Origin: Gemmatimonadota bacterium | GTDB lineage: Bacteria; Gemmatimonadota; Gemmatimonadetes; Gemmatimonadales; GWC2-71-9 | Reading direction: 5' to 3' | NCBI GenBank assembly: GCA_003222115.1 | Contig: QHUL01000054.1 | Location: 62,001 to 126,000 of the forward strand | Length of the DNA stretch: 64,000 nt | Shown here: piece after piece, positions 8,672 through 17,794 of the stretch | How positions within the stretch are numbered: position 1 is the first letter of the stretch | Layout of the letters: every line of letters starts with the position of its first letter | Notes under the pieces: generated by a model | Databases searched by the model: none | What the model was told of the DNA's origin: nothing | What the model saw: only the letters and a program-made list of their open reading frames with translations | Position numbers and translations under genes: made by a program

Positions 8672-9067
8672 TCAATCCCATTCCAGTGCCCCGCGCTTCC
8701 ACACGTAGATGTAGCCCACGGCAAGAATCAGGATGAACACCAGCATCTCCACGAGCAAGAACCCCGTCCCCGTCCCTGGCGCACCCCCGTCGCGGAAGAT
8801 CGTCGCCCAGGGGAAGAGGAACACGGTCTCGATGTCGAAGACGATGAAGAGCATCGCGACGAGATAGAACTTCACGGAGAACCGCTCGCGCGCGTCCCCG
8901 AGCGGCGGCATGCCGCTCTCGTAGGGAAGCTCCTTCACGGGGGTGGGCCGGCGCCGCGTGATCAGGTGCGAGGCGGCGATCATGCCGACCGCGTTCGCGA
9001 CCACGAGCAGCAACAGCAGCAGGAAGGACGCGTAGGGTTGGATCATCGCGCTCGTGAAAAAATTCAC
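8672..9067 (-). CDS. nuoA: NADH-quinone oxidoreductase subunit A
   Basis: Membrane subunit of complex I and first gene of the operon. Three hydrophobic helices are visible, along with the conserved loop YESGMPPLGDARERFSVKFY between helices 1 and 2 and FDIETVFLFPW in helix 2. The frame can start at GTG 9065-9067 (131 residues) or at ATG 9044-9046 (124 residues, starting MIQPYASFL). Neither has a clear ribosome site. The ATG is the more usual choice because the GTG lies inside a palindrome that may be regulatory. Confidence 0.93.
   Translation of the reverse strand: MNFFTSAMIQPYASFLLLLLLVVANAVGMIAASHLITRRRPTPVKELPYESGMPPLGDARERFSVKFYLVAMLFIVFDIETVFLFPWATIFRDGGAPGTGTGFLLVEMLVFILILAVGYIYVWKRGALEWD
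9054..9067. promoter_or_regulatory. Small palindrome at the 5' end of the nuo operon
   Basis: The sequence GTGAAAAAATTCAC has perfect five-base arms (GTGAA/TTCAC) around four A residues. It sits at the start of nuoA, in or next to the 88-base divergent spacer between nuoA and dcd. It could be an operator or a small hairpin; there is no further evidence. Confidence 0.3.
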
Positions 9068-9155
9068 TTAAGCCGCCGAAACGTACCGCGCCGCTGCAGC
9101 CGTGTCAACCGACCGAGTGGCGTAAGTGTCGATGGCGCCGATATATTGCGCGACC

Positions 9156-9716
9156 ATGTCCATCAAATCCGATCGCTGGATCCGCCGCATGGCGCACCAG
9201 CACCGCATGATCGAGCCCTTTGCCGACGACCCGGCGCGGGGCGGCGTCATTTCCTACGGCGTGTCGTCCTACGGCTACGACATGCGTGTCGCGCCCGAGT
9301 TCAAGATCTTCACCAACGCCCTGTCGGCGGTCGTCGACCCGAAGCACTTCGATCCGAAGTCCTTCGTCGAGTTCCACGGCGACGTCTGCATCGTGCCCCC
9401 GAACTCGTTCGCCTTGGCGCGCTCGGTCGAGTACTTCCGCATCCCCCGCAACGTGCTGACCGTCTGCGTCGGGAAGAGCACGTACGCCCGTTGCGGCATC
9501 ATCACCAACGTGACCCCGTTCGAGCCCGAGTGGGAGGGCTACGTCACACTCGAGATCTCGAATACCACGCCACTCCCCGCGAAGATCTACGCCAACGAGG
9601 GAATCGCCCAGGTCCTGTTCTTCACGGCCGACGAAGGGGACGAGTGCGAGGTGAGCTACGCGGACAAGAAGGGCAAGTACCAGGCGCAGCGGGGGATCAC
9701 GCTCCCCAAGCTGTGA
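9156..9716 (+). CDS. dcd: dCTP deaminase
   Basis: Cytosolic nucleotide enzyme that deaminates dCTP to dUTP, the source of dUMP for thymidylate synthesis. The 186-residue protein shows the family fold landmarks: [13 protein letters not shown] at the start, GKSTYARCG with the substrate-contacting Ser and Arg, and [15 protein letters not shown] containing the catalytic glutamate, followed by IAQVLFF. An in-frame ATG ten codons earlier exists, but MSIKSDRW is the conserved N-terminus. The gene is monocistronic and divergent from nuoA. Confidence 0.93.
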   Translation: MSIKSDRWIRRMAHQHRMIEPFADDPARGGVISYGVSSYGYDMRVAPEFKIFTNALSAVVDPKHFDPKSFVEFHGDVCIVPPNSFALARSVEYFRIPRNVLTVCVGKSTYARCGIITNVTPFEPEWEGYVTLEISNTTPLPAKIYANEGIAQVLFFTADEGDECEVSYADKKGKYQAQRGITLPKL

Positions 9717-9722
9717 CAGGCG

Positions 9723-10142
9723 TCAAGCGGTCGACGGCCTGGCCGCGCCAAAGACCGTGATGCCCACCGCGGCCACGACGAGGATCACGACATCCGGGAT
9801 CCAGCCCAGCTCGGCCGCCGGGATCGCCATCTGCACCAGGTACATGGCGAAGTCGAACAGGCCGATGAGCAGGCCGAGGAGCACCGTGCCTTGCAGCGAG
9901 CGCCCCAGCTGGGCCAGCACGCTGCCCGTGACCAGGACGACCGCTCCCTGCCCGGCGGCGATGGCGAGCGCCGTCACGGCGTCGCTGAACAGCGTGTGGA
10001 TCAGCCCCGAGCGGTTCGGGATGTAGCTGAACAGCCAGGTGTGGATCAACGCGATCACGATCCCGGCCGCGGTCGCGCAGATTGTCGCCCACACGGCGTA
10101 GTAGATGACGATTCTCATCCTGTCGCCCGATTCAACGGCCAT
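9723..10142 (-). CDS. Small integral membrane protein of unknown function
   Basis: I do not recognise this 139-residue protein. It has four hydrophobic segments (about 11-35, 52-72, 80-102, 108-130) with a short charged N-terminus and a short basic C-terminus, so it is an inner-membrane protein. The start at 10140-10142 is supported by GGGAGG five bases upstream; a second Met eight codons later is also possible. It converges on dcd with a six-base gap and follows the M28 peptidase gene after 74 bases, possibly sharing its transcript. Confidence 0.75.
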   Translation of the reverse strand: MAVESGDRMRIVIYYAVWATICATAAGIVIALIHTWLFSYIPNRSGLIHTLFSDAVTALAIAAGQGAVVLVTGSVLAQLGRSLQGTVLLGLLIGLFDFAMYLVQMAIPAAELGWIPDVVILVVAAVGITVFGAARPSTA

Positions 10143-10216
10143 GCACGCCTCCCGAAGTCTGTGTCCGCCGGTGAGGGCCGGGGCAGGCTCAATTTGCCGC
10201 TTCCCCCGAGTCCCCG

Positions 10217-12331
10217 CTAGCGTAGGGCGGCCGTCGCGTCCTCGAGCGCCGCGCGAGCCCCGTCGATCCGCGCGGCGAGGTCCGCCAGCTCGCGCTCGGC
10301 GGTGGCGGGGTCCGCGTAGCGGATCGCCTCGTTCACCGAGGGGAAAGCCATCGTGGCGTAGCCGTTGTCCACGTCCGACGCGAACTGCAGGCTGCGATAC
10401 CAGCGACGGCTGGCGAGGCCCTGCGGCCGCGTGAGCCGGCGCTCGACCTGCATCAGCGCGGCGTTGGCGCGGGAGGCGCGAGTGGAATCCGTGATGGCGA
10501 GCGCGCTGTCGCGGGCGCGTGCCAGCGCCCGCGCCGCGTCCGTGAAGCGGCCGAGGGCGTCCTTCAACCCCTGAGTGCTCACGGTCCATTGCTTGCGCGT
10601 GATCCCGGAGTCGAGCTGCGACACCAGCCGGGTCAGCTCGGTTCCGAACGCGACGTAGTCGTAGGGCAGCAGTTCGGCGTTCGCGAGCCGCGCGGCCATC
10701 ACGGCCACGAGCTGCGCGCCGGCCCGGTGCGCCCGGTACCCCGGGTCGCCGAACCGCGACATCCAGTCGTAGGAGTCGTACATCGAATGGTAGATCCCGT
10801 CGGGAGCGTCGAACCCGATCCCGCCCGCGGGAATGCCGAGGTGGTGATAGAAGCCGGCGAAGTCCGAGCCCCCGCCCAGGTTGCCGAGTGTGAGATCCGC
10901 GGTATCGCTCTTGTTGCGCAGCAGCCAGACGTCGTATACGGTCCCCGGTCCCCGCGGGTCGGGCACCGCCTTGGCAGCCTCCCGCACGAGCGGTTTGAGC
11001 GAGGGAGACGCGGCGCCGCTGAAGGTCGATCCCGAGAACGTGCCGTCTTCGTTGATGTAGGCCACCGCGTGCGCCAGGAGCGAATCCTCCATCTCCTCCA
11101 CCCACTCGGTCGATCCCGTGAGGCCCCACTCCTCCGCGTCCCAGGTCGCGAAGATGACCGTGCGCGCCGGCCGCAGCCCCTGCCGCGCCAGCCCGGCGAA
11201 GGCGCGCGCCGCCTCGAGCACCGTGACCGTGCCGCTGATGTTATCCCGCGCCCCTGGGCCCCATGCGTCCCGGTGGGCGCCCACCACGATCCACTCGTCG
11301 GGATAGCGCGCCCCGCGCACCATCCCGAACGTGTCCCAGATCGGGTGCATCGCGCGCGCGCCGCGCTCCGTCTGCACGTGGAGCCGCGCCCGCACGGGGC
11401 CCGGGCCGAGGTGGTAGCGGAACGGCAGCGCGCCCTGCCAGGCCTGCGGCACGGAAGGGCCGGCGAGCGGCTCGAGCAAGCGCCGCGCGTTGCCGTAGCT
11501 CATCGGCACTACGGGGATGCGCGGGATGGGAAGCGACTCTTCGGGCGCGCGGCGGGCCCCCGGGAGCGAGGCGTAGCCCGGCGTGGTGGGATCGCCATTG
11601 ACGTTCAGGACGCTGCCGCGCTGGATGCCTCCCCAGGGGCGCATCGGCCCGCGGGGATAGACGTCGCCGCGGAAGTACCCGTCGTCCTGCGGGTCGGAGT
11701 AGATGATCAGGCCGGTGGCGCCGTGCCGCTCCGCCTCGCGGGCCTTGATGCCGCGGAAGGAGCGCCCGTAGCGGGCCACCGCGATCCTCCCCCGCACGCT
11801 GACGCCCAGCGAGTCGAGCGTCTGGTAGTCTTCGATCAGCCCGTAGTTCACGTACACGACGTCGCCCGTCACGTCGCCGTCCCCCGTGTAGCCGTTGAAC
11901 GGCGGGACCTGCGGCCCCTGCGTCGCGGGGTTGCCCGCCACCGGTGGCTCGCGCAGCGCCAGCGGCACGGCGACCGCCCCCGGACGGGCGATGAGCCACG
12001 CCGCCACGATCTCGGGCTGTGGCAGGTAGACCGTGTACTCCTTCGTCCAGCTCTCGAGACCCCACGACCGCAGCTTCTCGACGACGTAGTCGCGCGTCAC
12101 CGCCTGCGCCGGCGTTCCGGCCATGTGCGGCAGGCGGGTCAGGTCGCGCGACATCGCCCGCAGGCTCGCGCTGTCGGGGATCGCGAGCAACAGGCGCTCG
12201 AAGTCGCGCTCGGCGGCGGCTGGGGGCGACCGCAAAACGGGCGACGGGCCTTGAGCGAGTAACACGACGAGAACGGCGATCGGAAGCGGGCTCATTGAGG
12301 ATTCGGGATCCTGAGGGTTCGGTGGCATCAC
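10217..12331 (-). CDS. Secreted M28 family zinc metallopeptidase (glutamate carboxypeptidase II-like)
   Basis: Predicted exported co-catalytic zinc peptidase resembling the PSMA/transferrin-receptor group. Order: signal peptide (MSPLPIAVLVVLLAQG at residues 13-28), an N-terminal region, a protease-associated domain (about 150-280, with GDVVYVNYG and IIYSDPQDDGYF), then the M28 domain. Zinc and catalytic residues are visible in GAHRDAWGPGARDNISG, WDAEEWGLTGS, INEDG and IYHSMYDSYDW, followed by a helical dimerisation-type domain near the C-terminus. The frame opens at GTG 12331, with ATG next to it. The ATG at 12293-12295, directly at the signal peptide, is equally likely. Confidence 0.9.
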   Translation of the reverse strand: MMPPNPQDPESSMSPLPIAVLVVLLAQGPSPVLRSPPAAAERDFERLLLAIPDSASLRAMSRDLTRLPHMAGTPAQAVTRDYVVEKLRSWGLESWTKEYTVYLPQPEIVAAWLIARPGAVAVPLALREPPVAGNPATQGPQVPPFNGYTGDGDVTGDVVYVNYGLIEDYQTLDSLGVSVRGRIAVARYGRSFRGIKAREAERHGATGLIIYSDPQDDGYFRGDVYPRGPMRPWGGIQRGSVLNVNGDPTTPGYASLPGARRAPEESLPIPRIPVVPMSYGNARRLLEPLAGPSVPQAWQGALPFRYHLGPGPVRARLHVQTERGARAMHPIWDTFGMVRGARYPDEWIVVGAHRDAWGPGARDNISGTVTVLEAARAFAGLARQGLRPARTVIFATWDAEEWGLTGSTEWVEEMEDSLLAHAVAYINEDGTFSGSTFSGAASPSLKPLVREAAKAVPDPRGPGTVYDVWLLRNKSDTADLTLGNLGGGSDFAGFYHHLGIPAGGIGFDAPDGIYHSMYDSYDWMSRFGDPGYRAHRAGAQLVAVMAARLANAELLPYDYVAFGTELTRLVSQLDSGITRKQWTVSTQGLKDALGRFTDAARALARARDSALAITDSTRASRANAALMQVERRLTRPQGLASRRWYRSLQFASDVDNGYATMAFPSVNEAIRYADPATAERELADLAARIDGARAALEDATAALR

Positions 12332-12420
12332 CCACGGGGCGCCTAGTTATACCGGCGGTGGCGCGCTTCGTCCAGCCGGGCACGGTTGCGCCGCGCGCCT
12401 CTCGGGCCAAGCTTGATGTG

Positions 12421-13086
12421 ATGTTCGTCGCTCGCGTTCGGTCGCTGGCGCTGCTCAGCGCCCTGACCTGCGCCTGCGGGCGCGTGGGCGTCGTGGGGCA
12501 CGGGTCGAGCCGCGGCTCGCTGGTCGCCTCCTCCGTGTACAACGAGGCGGGCATCCCCCAGATCACCCCCACGAGCACGAGCCGCCTGCTGCACGCCGTG
12601 GGGCCCTGGACGTTCATGCTCGCTCCGGACGACTCCGCGGAAGGTGCCTTCATGGCGGCCTTCGCGGCCGAGCGGCTCGGCGCGCAGCGGGTCTCGATCT
12701 TCTTTGTGAATGACGAGTACGGCGCAGGGCTGCGCGACGGCGTCCGGGCGGAGCTGCAGCAGCGCCGTGTTGCCGTCCTCGACGAAGTGGGGTTCGGCAC
12801 GGAGAGCGACTACGCGGCGCTGGTGGGCGCGTCGCTGCGTCGCGGGCGGCCGGACGTGATCATCATCGCCGGTCGTGCGGCCGACTCGATCTACGTCGTC
12901 GCGTTCTGGCTACCCGACGCGCCCGACTCGCTGTCGCGCGCCTTCGTGGAGCGGTTTCGCCGCATCGCGGGCCGCGTTCCACAGTCCTCGGACGCGATGT
13001 CCGACAGCTTCCGCCCGGATCGGACGCCGCGGCTCGTCATGGCCCGGCTGGTGCGGGGCGCCGCCGTGCGGATGGAGTCCCGTTGA
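12421..13086 (+). CDS. Truncated periplasmic ligand-binding protein (type 1 fold) coupled to a histidine kinase
   Basis: The 221-residue product has a hydrophobic leader (about 6-18) followed at once by the middle of a branched-chain amino acid receptor type binding protein: GVVGHGSSRGSLVASSVYNEAG, in two parts, then a lobe with FFVNDEYGAGLRDGV and PDVIIIAGRA. The normal first about 70 residues are absent. The segment between IIAGRAADS and VVAFWLPDAP is much shorter than in the family, and the C-terminal part past DAM looks scrambled. It could be a decaying gene or a minimal sensor. Its TGA overlaps the TTG start of the kinase, so the two are co-translated. Confidence 0.6.
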   Translation: MFVARVRSLALLSALTCACGRVGVVGHGSSRGSLVASSVYNEAGIPQITPTSTSRLLHAVGPWTFMLAPDDSAEGAFMAAFAAERLGAQRVSIFFVNDEYGAGLRDGVRAELQQRRVAVLDEVGFGTESDYAALVGASLRRGRPDVIIIAGRAADSIYVVAFWLPDAPDSLSRAFVERFRRIAGRVPQSSDAMSDSFRPDRTPRLVMARLVRGAAVRMESR

Positions 13087-15014
13087 GCGTGCAGCGCTCG
13101 GGACTCAGTCTGCGCACGCTGCTGCTGCTGCTCGTTCTCGCGGCAGCGCTCTACGCAGCGGGGCTCTCGATCTACCTCACCCTGTCGGTCGGCCGCGCGG
13201 CGGCGTCGCTCGGCGAGGGCGCGGAGGCGGTCGTTTACCAGCTCGAGGACCTTACGCACCGCGACGACGCGCTCGACCGGGCCGTGACCGAGGCGCGTCG
13301 CGTACTGGACGGGCCTGCGGCACCTGACCCGCGCGCATTGCGGCTCATCCGCACCCTCGCGGCCGCCGGCGGCACGCGCAGCCGGGCGGTGACCTTCGCC
13401 AAGGTGCCCGGTGTGATGCGGGTCGAGGCGGCGCGAACCGACGAGCGGATGTCGCGCCTGGGCGACGCCCTCACCGAACTCGCCGCCCTCGCGGAACTGG
13501 GGCGGCGAGGCGCAGCCCGGGAGCAGCTCCGCGCAACCGACTCGCTCCACGACCTTGTCGGCGAGAGCCTGGCCGCGTCCGGCGATCTCGCTCGGTCGGA
13601 CTTGCTCGACCGCCAGCGGGCGCTGCGGGCGGCAACGACGCAGGCCTCGCGAGTGGCGCTCGGGTGGCTCGCGATCGGGGTCCTGTTCATCCCGCTCTCC
13701 TTCCTGATCGTCCGCCGCCGCGTCGTCCGGCCCCTCGAGACGCTCGAGCAGGCGCTGGTCCGCGTCGCCGAGGGCGATCTCACGGTGCAGGTCGAGGCGG
13801 CCCATACGGACGAGCTGGGCCGGCTGGCTGAGCACTTCAACGACATGACGCGCGTGCTGCGCGACCGTGCCGAGGGGCAGGGCCGGTTCGCGGCCGCGGG
13901 TGAGCTGTTGGCGGGGGTCGCGCACGAGGTGAACAATCCGCTCATGGCCATCGCCGCGCACGCCGAGAACCGTCTTGCCGACCCCGCGGTCACGGAGGAG
14001 CAGCGGGCCGAGATGACGCAGATCCTGCGACAGGCGCGGCGGGCGTCCAAGCTGCTGCGCGGCCTGCTGCGGTTCGTGCGGGCCACGGAGCGCGAGGTGG
14101 GCATGGTCAACCTCAACGACGTGGTCCGCGGGGCGCTCGACCTCGTGTCCTATCGCTTCGGCGTGGACGAGATCGCCGTGGGCGGCCGGCTCGATCCCGC
14201 CTTGCCCGCCGTGCAGGGCGACGCCATCAAGCTCGAGCAGGTGCTCGTGAATCTCCTATCCAACGCGATCGAGTCGCTGCGGGGCGTCGAGCGCCCGCGG
14301 CGGCTGACGGTGGACACCTGGGCCCAGGAGGGCCGCGTCCTCGTGGCGGTGGAAGACGGCGGTCGCGGCGTCGCCCCCGAAGTCGCGCCGCAGTTGTTCC
14401 GCCCGTTCGCGACGACCAAGGGCCGGCGGGGAACAGGGCTCGGTCTCTACATCTCACGCCAGATCGCGCGCGAGGCGGGCGGCGATCTGGTGCTCGACCC
14501 CGCGGCCGGGCGCGGCGCCCGGTTCGTCGTGTCACTGCCCGTCGCCGCGGTTCCCGAACCGGCCCTCCCTGCGGCGCCGGAGGCGGCCGGCGCCCGCTCG
14601 AGCGGCCCGCGGCGAGCGCCGCCCGGTGCCGCGTCCCTCAAGGATCTCCGCATCCTGATCGTGGACGACGAGGATGCGGTGCGCCGCCCCATGGCCAAAT
14701 ACCTGACTCGACGCGGCGCGCGGGTGACGGAGGCGCCCGACGGGGAGGCCGCGCTGGCGCGGCTGCGGGACGGAGCGTTCGACATCATCCTCGCGGACCT
14801 CCGCATGCCGCGCATGGGCGGCGTGGAGCTGTACGCCCGGCTCGAGCAGGCCCATCCGGAGGTCGCGGCGCGGGTGCTCTTCCTCTCGGGCGACATCTCG
14901 CAGCTCGCCGAGCCGGGAAACACGCCGGTGGCGCGCGAGCGCGTGCTCGTGAAGCCGGTGGAGCTGAGTGAGCTGGAGCGCAGGATCGTGGAGTTCGCGC
15001 TAGACAGGGCGTAG
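13083..15014 (+). CDS. Hybrid sensor histidine kinase with C-terminal receiver domain
   Basis: Inner-membrane signalling protein of 643 residues. Order: helix 1 (about 10-33), a periplasmic helical region of about 160 residues, helix 2 (about 197-217), HAMP (about 218-270), HisKA with phospho-acceptor His281 in GVAHEVNNPL, and an HATPase domain with the N-box LLSNAIES, DGGRGV and GTGLGLY. After a Pro/Ala-rich linker (about 485-515) comes a receiver domain with LIVDDED, acceptor Asp572 in LADLRMP and the conserved lysine in VLVKPVE. Starts at TTG 13083 or GTG 13089. No separate response regulator lies nearby, and the output target is unknown. Confidence 0.88.
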   Translation: MSVQRSGLSLRTLLLLLVLAAALYAAGLSIYLTLSVGRAAASLGEGAEAVVYQLEDLTHRDDALDRAVTEARRVLDGPAAPDPRALRLIRTLAAAGGTRSRAVTFAKVPGVMRVEAARTDERMSRLGDALTELAALAELGRRGAAREQLRATDSLHDLVGESLAASGDLARSDLLDRQRALRAATTQASRVALGWLAIGVLFIPLSFLIVRRRVVRPLETLEQALVRVAEGDLTVQVEAAHTDELGRLAEHFNDMTRVLRDRAEGQGRFAAAGELLAGVAHEVNNPLMAIAAHAENRLADPAVTEEQRAEMTQILRQARRASKLLRGLLRFVRATEREVGMVNLNDVVRGALDLVSYRFGVDEIAVGGRLDPALPAVQGDAIKLEQVLVNLLSNAIESLRGVERPRRLTVDTWAQEGRVLVAVEDGGRGVAPEVAPQLFRPFATTKGRRGTGLGLYISRQIAREAGGDLVLDPAAGRGARFVVSLPVAAVPEPALPAAPEAAGARSSGPRRAPPGAASLKDLRILIVDDEDAVRRPMAKYLTRRGARVTEAPDGEAALARLRDGAFDIILADLRMPRMGGVELYARLEQAHPEVAARVLFLSGDISQLAEPGNTPVARERVLVKPVELSELERRIVEFALDRA

Positions 15015-15069
15015 GGCGTGGGGCGTAGGCGCTCGGGCCGCCCACTCGACGCCCCACGCCCAACGCCCT
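15006..15069. repeat. Word-repeat inverted repeat at the end of the kinase gene
   Basis: Arms at 15006-15026 and 15049-15069 are complementary at 20 of 21 positions. Each consists of a repeated GGGCGT-type word (AGGGCGTAGGGCGTGGGGCGT on the left arm would exceed a short quote, so positions are given). The loop is 22 bases. The left arm supplies the last two codons and the TAG stop of the kinase. There is no T run, so a standard terminator is unlikely. Confidence 0.85.
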
Positions 15070-15079
15070 ATCATGCAGC

Positions 15080-15349
15080 ATGCTGGTGGTCGCCGTGCTG
15101 CTCGTGACGGTGCTGATGCGGATCGCGATCGTGTGCGCCGTCGTCTACCTGCTGCTTCCGCCGGGCCCGCTCTGTCCGCACTGCCGCAGCGCCATGCTGC
15201 CGATCCGCAACCGCTTCCTGGATCGGCTGCTGCCCGCGATTCAGCGTCGCTGGTGCCTGGAGTGCGGTTGGAACGGCGTGGTGCGGCGCGGGCAGGCGAG
15301 GCCGACGCGCACCGCCGCTCCCCCGGCACACCGTCCCAGCGCCCGATGA
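15080..15349 (+). CDS. Small membrane-anchored zinc-ribbon-like protein
   Basis: An 89-residue protein I cannot assign to a named family. One N-terminal helix (about 2-27) is followed by a CPHC motif (about 32-35) and CLEC (about 59-62), which could form a cytoplasmic zinc ribbon. The C-terminal 25 residues are basic and Ala/Pro-rich. ATG at 15080 is used; an overlapping ATG seven bases earlier is in another frame. It follows the kinase gene after the inverted repeat and converges on ndh. Confidence 0.6.
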   Translation: MLVVAVLLVTVLMRIAIVCAVVYLLLPPGPLCPHCRSAMLPIRNRFLDRLLPAIQRRWCLECGWNGVVRRGQARPTRTAAPPAHRPSAR

Positions 15350-15361
15350 TCCCCACGCGGA

Positions 15362-16603
15362 TTATTTCGTGATCAGGCGCGCGGCGCGTTCGTAGAAGAA
15401 GTAATCCCAGGCCCAGTTGAGCAGCACGAACAGCTTGTTGCGGAATCCGATGAGCTGGATGAGGTGCACGATCAGCCACACCACCCAGGCCGGGAACCCC
15501 TTGAAACCGATCCCGCGGATGTAGGCGACGGCGGCATTGCGGCCGATGGTGGCGAGCGAGCCGGGGTCGCGGTAGCGGAACGCCTGAGGGAGCTCCCCGT
15601 GCAGCTGGCGGGTGACGTTGGCGGCGGCCGTCTCGGCCATCTGGAGCGCCACGGGGGCCATCATCGGCAGCGGCTGGCCGTCCGCCTCGAGGTAGGCCGC
15701 GTCGCCGATCACGTAGATCTCCGGATGTCCGCCCACCTGCAGTGTGGGGGCGACGCCGATCCGGCCCTGCCGCCCGGTGGGGAGCCCGAGCCGGCCGGTG
15801 AGCGACACCGCCCGCGCCCCGGCGGCCCAGATCAGCGTCCGCGCGGGAATCACTTCCCCGCCCTTCAGCCGCACGCGCTCTCCGTCGTAGTCTTCCACCG
15901 CCGCGCCGAACCGCACCTCGACTTTCTTACGCCACAGCGTCTCCGCCGCCGCCTCCCCGAGGCGCGCCGGCATGCCGCCGAGCAGCCGGTCGGTCGCTTC
16001 GAGCAGCAGAATGCGCACGTCCTTCACGTTGAGGCGTGGATAGTCCTTCACGAGCACCAGCCGGATGAGCTCCGAGAGGGCTCCCGCCATCTCCACGCCC
16101 GTCGGCCCACCGCCCACCACGACGAAGGTGAGCTCGGCGCGCCGGCGCTCGGGATCCGGCTCCAGCATCGCGTTTTCGAAGCGCCGCAGCACGTGGTTGC
16201 GGATCGCGAGGGCGTCGGGGATGTCCTTGAGCCCGAACCCCCGGCGCGCGATGCCCTCGAGCCCGAAATAGTTCGTCTCGCCGCCCACCGCGAGAATCAG
16301 GTAGTCGTAGGCGACGGGGCCGTTGTCGGTGACGACCCGCTTGCCGGTCGGATCGAGGCCGGTGACCTCGACCATGCGGAACTCGAAGTTGTCTTGACCC
16401 CGCACGATCGCCCGCACCGGCCGCGCGATCTGCTCGGGCTCGAGCCCGGCGGTCGCCACTTGGTAGAGGAGCGGCTGAAACAGGTGATAGTTGTGCCGGT
16501 CGAGCAGCACCACGTTCACCGCTGCCCGGCGCAGCGCGCGCGCCGCCCGCAGGCCGCCGAAGCCGGCGCCGACGATGACGACCGTGGGTTGTGCCGCGCT
16601 CAC
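15362..16603 (-). CDS. ndh: Type II NADH dehydrogenase (NDH-2-like FAD oxidoreductase)
   Basis: Single-subunit, non-pumping NADH:quinone oxidoreductase attached to the inner face of the membrane. Two Rossmann motifs are visible: [11 protein letters not shown] at the N-terminus (FAD) and [13 protein letters not shown] near residue 165 (NADH). The FAD-site pattern IYVIGDAA lies near residue 300. The C-terminal about 60 residues are amphipathic and aromatic-rich, suited to membrane attachment. The start is GTG at 16601-16603, overlapping the panD stop as GTGA, an unusual pairing. Length, 413 residues, is typical. Confidence 0.9.
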   Translation of the reverse strand: MSAAQPTVVIVGAGFGGLRAARALRRAAVNVVLLDRHNYHLFQPLLYQVATAGLEPEQIARPVRAIVRGQDNFEFRMVEVTGLDPTGKRVVTDNGPVAYDYLILAVGGETNYFGLEGIARRGFGLKDIPDALAIRNHVLRRFENAMLEPDPERRRAELTFVVVGGGPTGVEMAGALSELIRLVLVKDYPRLNVKDVRILLLEATDRLLGGMPARLGEAAAETLWRKKVEVRFGAAVEDYDGERVRLKGGEVIPARTLIWAAGARAVSLTGRLGLPTGRQGRIGVAPTLQVGGHPEIYVIGDAAYLEADGQPLPMMAPVALQMAETAAANVTRQLHGELPQAFRYRDPGSLATIGRNAAVAYIRGIGFKGFPAWVVWLIVHLIQLIGFRNKLFVLLNWAWDYFFYERAARLITK

Positions 16604-17001
16604 AGCGATTCGGACAGAATCGCGAGGTCGCTCTCCGGACCGCCCCGCAAGGTGTCCCGGATGGTGTTGTCGGGATTGAGCAGAACGATGGTGGGTCGGT
16701 GCCGTTGCGCTTCCTCCGGCGTCATCTGCGCGTAGCTGATGATGATCACCGGATCCCCCGCCTGCACGAGGCGCGCCGCCGCCCCGTTCACGCAGATCGT
16801 GCCCGAGCCCGCCTTGCCCCCGATGGCGTAGGTGTCGAAGCGCGCGCCGTTGGCGATATCGACGACCTGGACGCGCTCGAACGGCAGCAGGTTGGCGGCC
16901 TCCATGAGGTGGCCGTCGATCGTGATGCTGCCCTCGTAGTGCAGCGCCGCCTGCGTCACCGTGGCGCGATGCAGCTTCGATTTGCAGAGCGTCCAGAGCA
17001 C
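16600..17001 (-). CDS. panD: Aspartate 1-decarboxylase proenzyme
   Basis: Makes beta-alanine for pantothenate and CoA synthesis. The proenzyme self-cleaves between Gly24 and Ser25, in YEGSITID here, to form the pyruvoyl group. The conserved [11 protein letters not shown] start with Lys9, the [10 protein letters not shown] segment and [10 protein letters not shown] are all present. The start is GTG at 16999-17001. The 133-residue length is normal. Being first in a two-gene unit with ndh suggests a shared promoter in the 89-base spacer facing sdhC. Confidence 0.95.
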   Translation of the reverse strand: MLWTLCKSKLHRATVTQAALHYEGSITIDGHLMEAANLLPFERVQVVDIANGARFDTYAIGGKAGSGTICVNGAAARLVQAGDPVIIISYAQMTPEEAQRHRPTIVLLNPDNTIRDTLRGGPESDLAILSESL

Positions 17002-17050
17002 GTTGGGCCTTTGCCGGCGGGATGTTCAGAAAGCTAACTCCGCGGCGCGC

Positions 17051-17080
17051 TTGCTAGTTCCCCCCGGAGGCAGGTATCAT
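17051..17080 (+). promoter_or_regulatory. Possible sigma-70-type promoter for sdhC
   Basis: TTGCTA at 17051-17056 and TATCAT at 17075-17080 are spaced by 18 bases. Transcription would begin only a few bases before the sdhC ATG at 17091, giving a leaderless or very short leader. The GGAGG at 17066-17070 is too far from the ATG to be an ordinary ribosome site. Weak evidence. Confidence 0.25.
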
Positions 17081-17090
17081 CTCACCGTTC

Positions 17091-17792
17091 ATGACTCCAC
17101 CCGTCGCCGCTCACGCGCCCGCCACGCCGCGCCTCGTCCGCTCGTTGATCGGCAAGAAGGTGATCATGGCCATCACGGGCGTGATCCTGCTGCTGTTCGT
17201 CATCGCACACCTGCTCGGCAACCTGAAGGTCTTTCAGGGGGCGGAGCACTTCAATGCCTACGCGGAAGGCCTGCGCACGCTGGGCGCGCCCTTCTTCCCC
17301 CGCGGGTCGCTGCTGTGGGTGGCCCGCGTCGTGCTGCTCGTGGCCGTGGGCGCCCACATCTGGGCGGCGATTGTGGTGACGCGTGCGAGCTGGGGCGCGC
17401 GCCCCGTCGGCTATCACGCGCTCGAGGCGGTCGAGACCACGTACGCGGCGCGGACGATGCGGTGGGGGGGCGTGATCATCGTGCTGTACGTGATCTATCA
17501 CCTGCTCGACTTCACCTTCGGGCGCGTCAATCCGAGCTTCGTCCCCGGCGACGTGTACCACAACGTGATCGCAAGCTTCCGCGCGTGGCCGGTGTCGGCT
17601 GGCTACGGCGTCGCCATGGTCGTCGTGGGCCTGCACGTCTACCACGGCCTGTGGAGCGCGTTTCAGACCCTGGGCCTCAACCGGCCCCCGACCGTACGGT
17701 GGCGTCGCGGCGTGGCAGGGATGGTCGCGGGGCTGATCACCGCCGGCTACATCGCCATCCCGGTGGCGGTGCTCGCCGGGGTCCTGCGCTGA
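17091..17792 (+). CDS. sdhC: Succinate dehydrogenase cytochrome b subunit (five-helix type)
   Basis: Membrane anchor of complex II for the type with one large di-haem cytochrome b, as in Wolinella, Bacillus or Bacteroidetes. The 233-residue protein has five hydrophobic helices and haem-ligand-type histidines in [22 protein letters not shown] and GLHVYHGLW. It is first in sdhCAB and is followed by sdhA with a two-base gap. Confidence 0.92.
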   Translation: MTPPVAAHAPATPRLVRSLIGKKVIMAITGVILLLFVIAHLLGNLKVFQGAEHFNAYAEGLRTLGAPFFPRGSLLWVARVVLLVAVGAHIWAAIVVTRASWGARPVGYHALEAVETTYAARTMRWGGVIIVLYVIYHLLDFTFGRVNPSFVPGDVYHNVIASFRAWPVSAGYGVAMVVVGLHVYHGLWSAFQTLGLNRPPTVRWRRGVAGMVAGLITAGYIAIPVAVLAGVLR

Positions 17793-17794
17793 CC

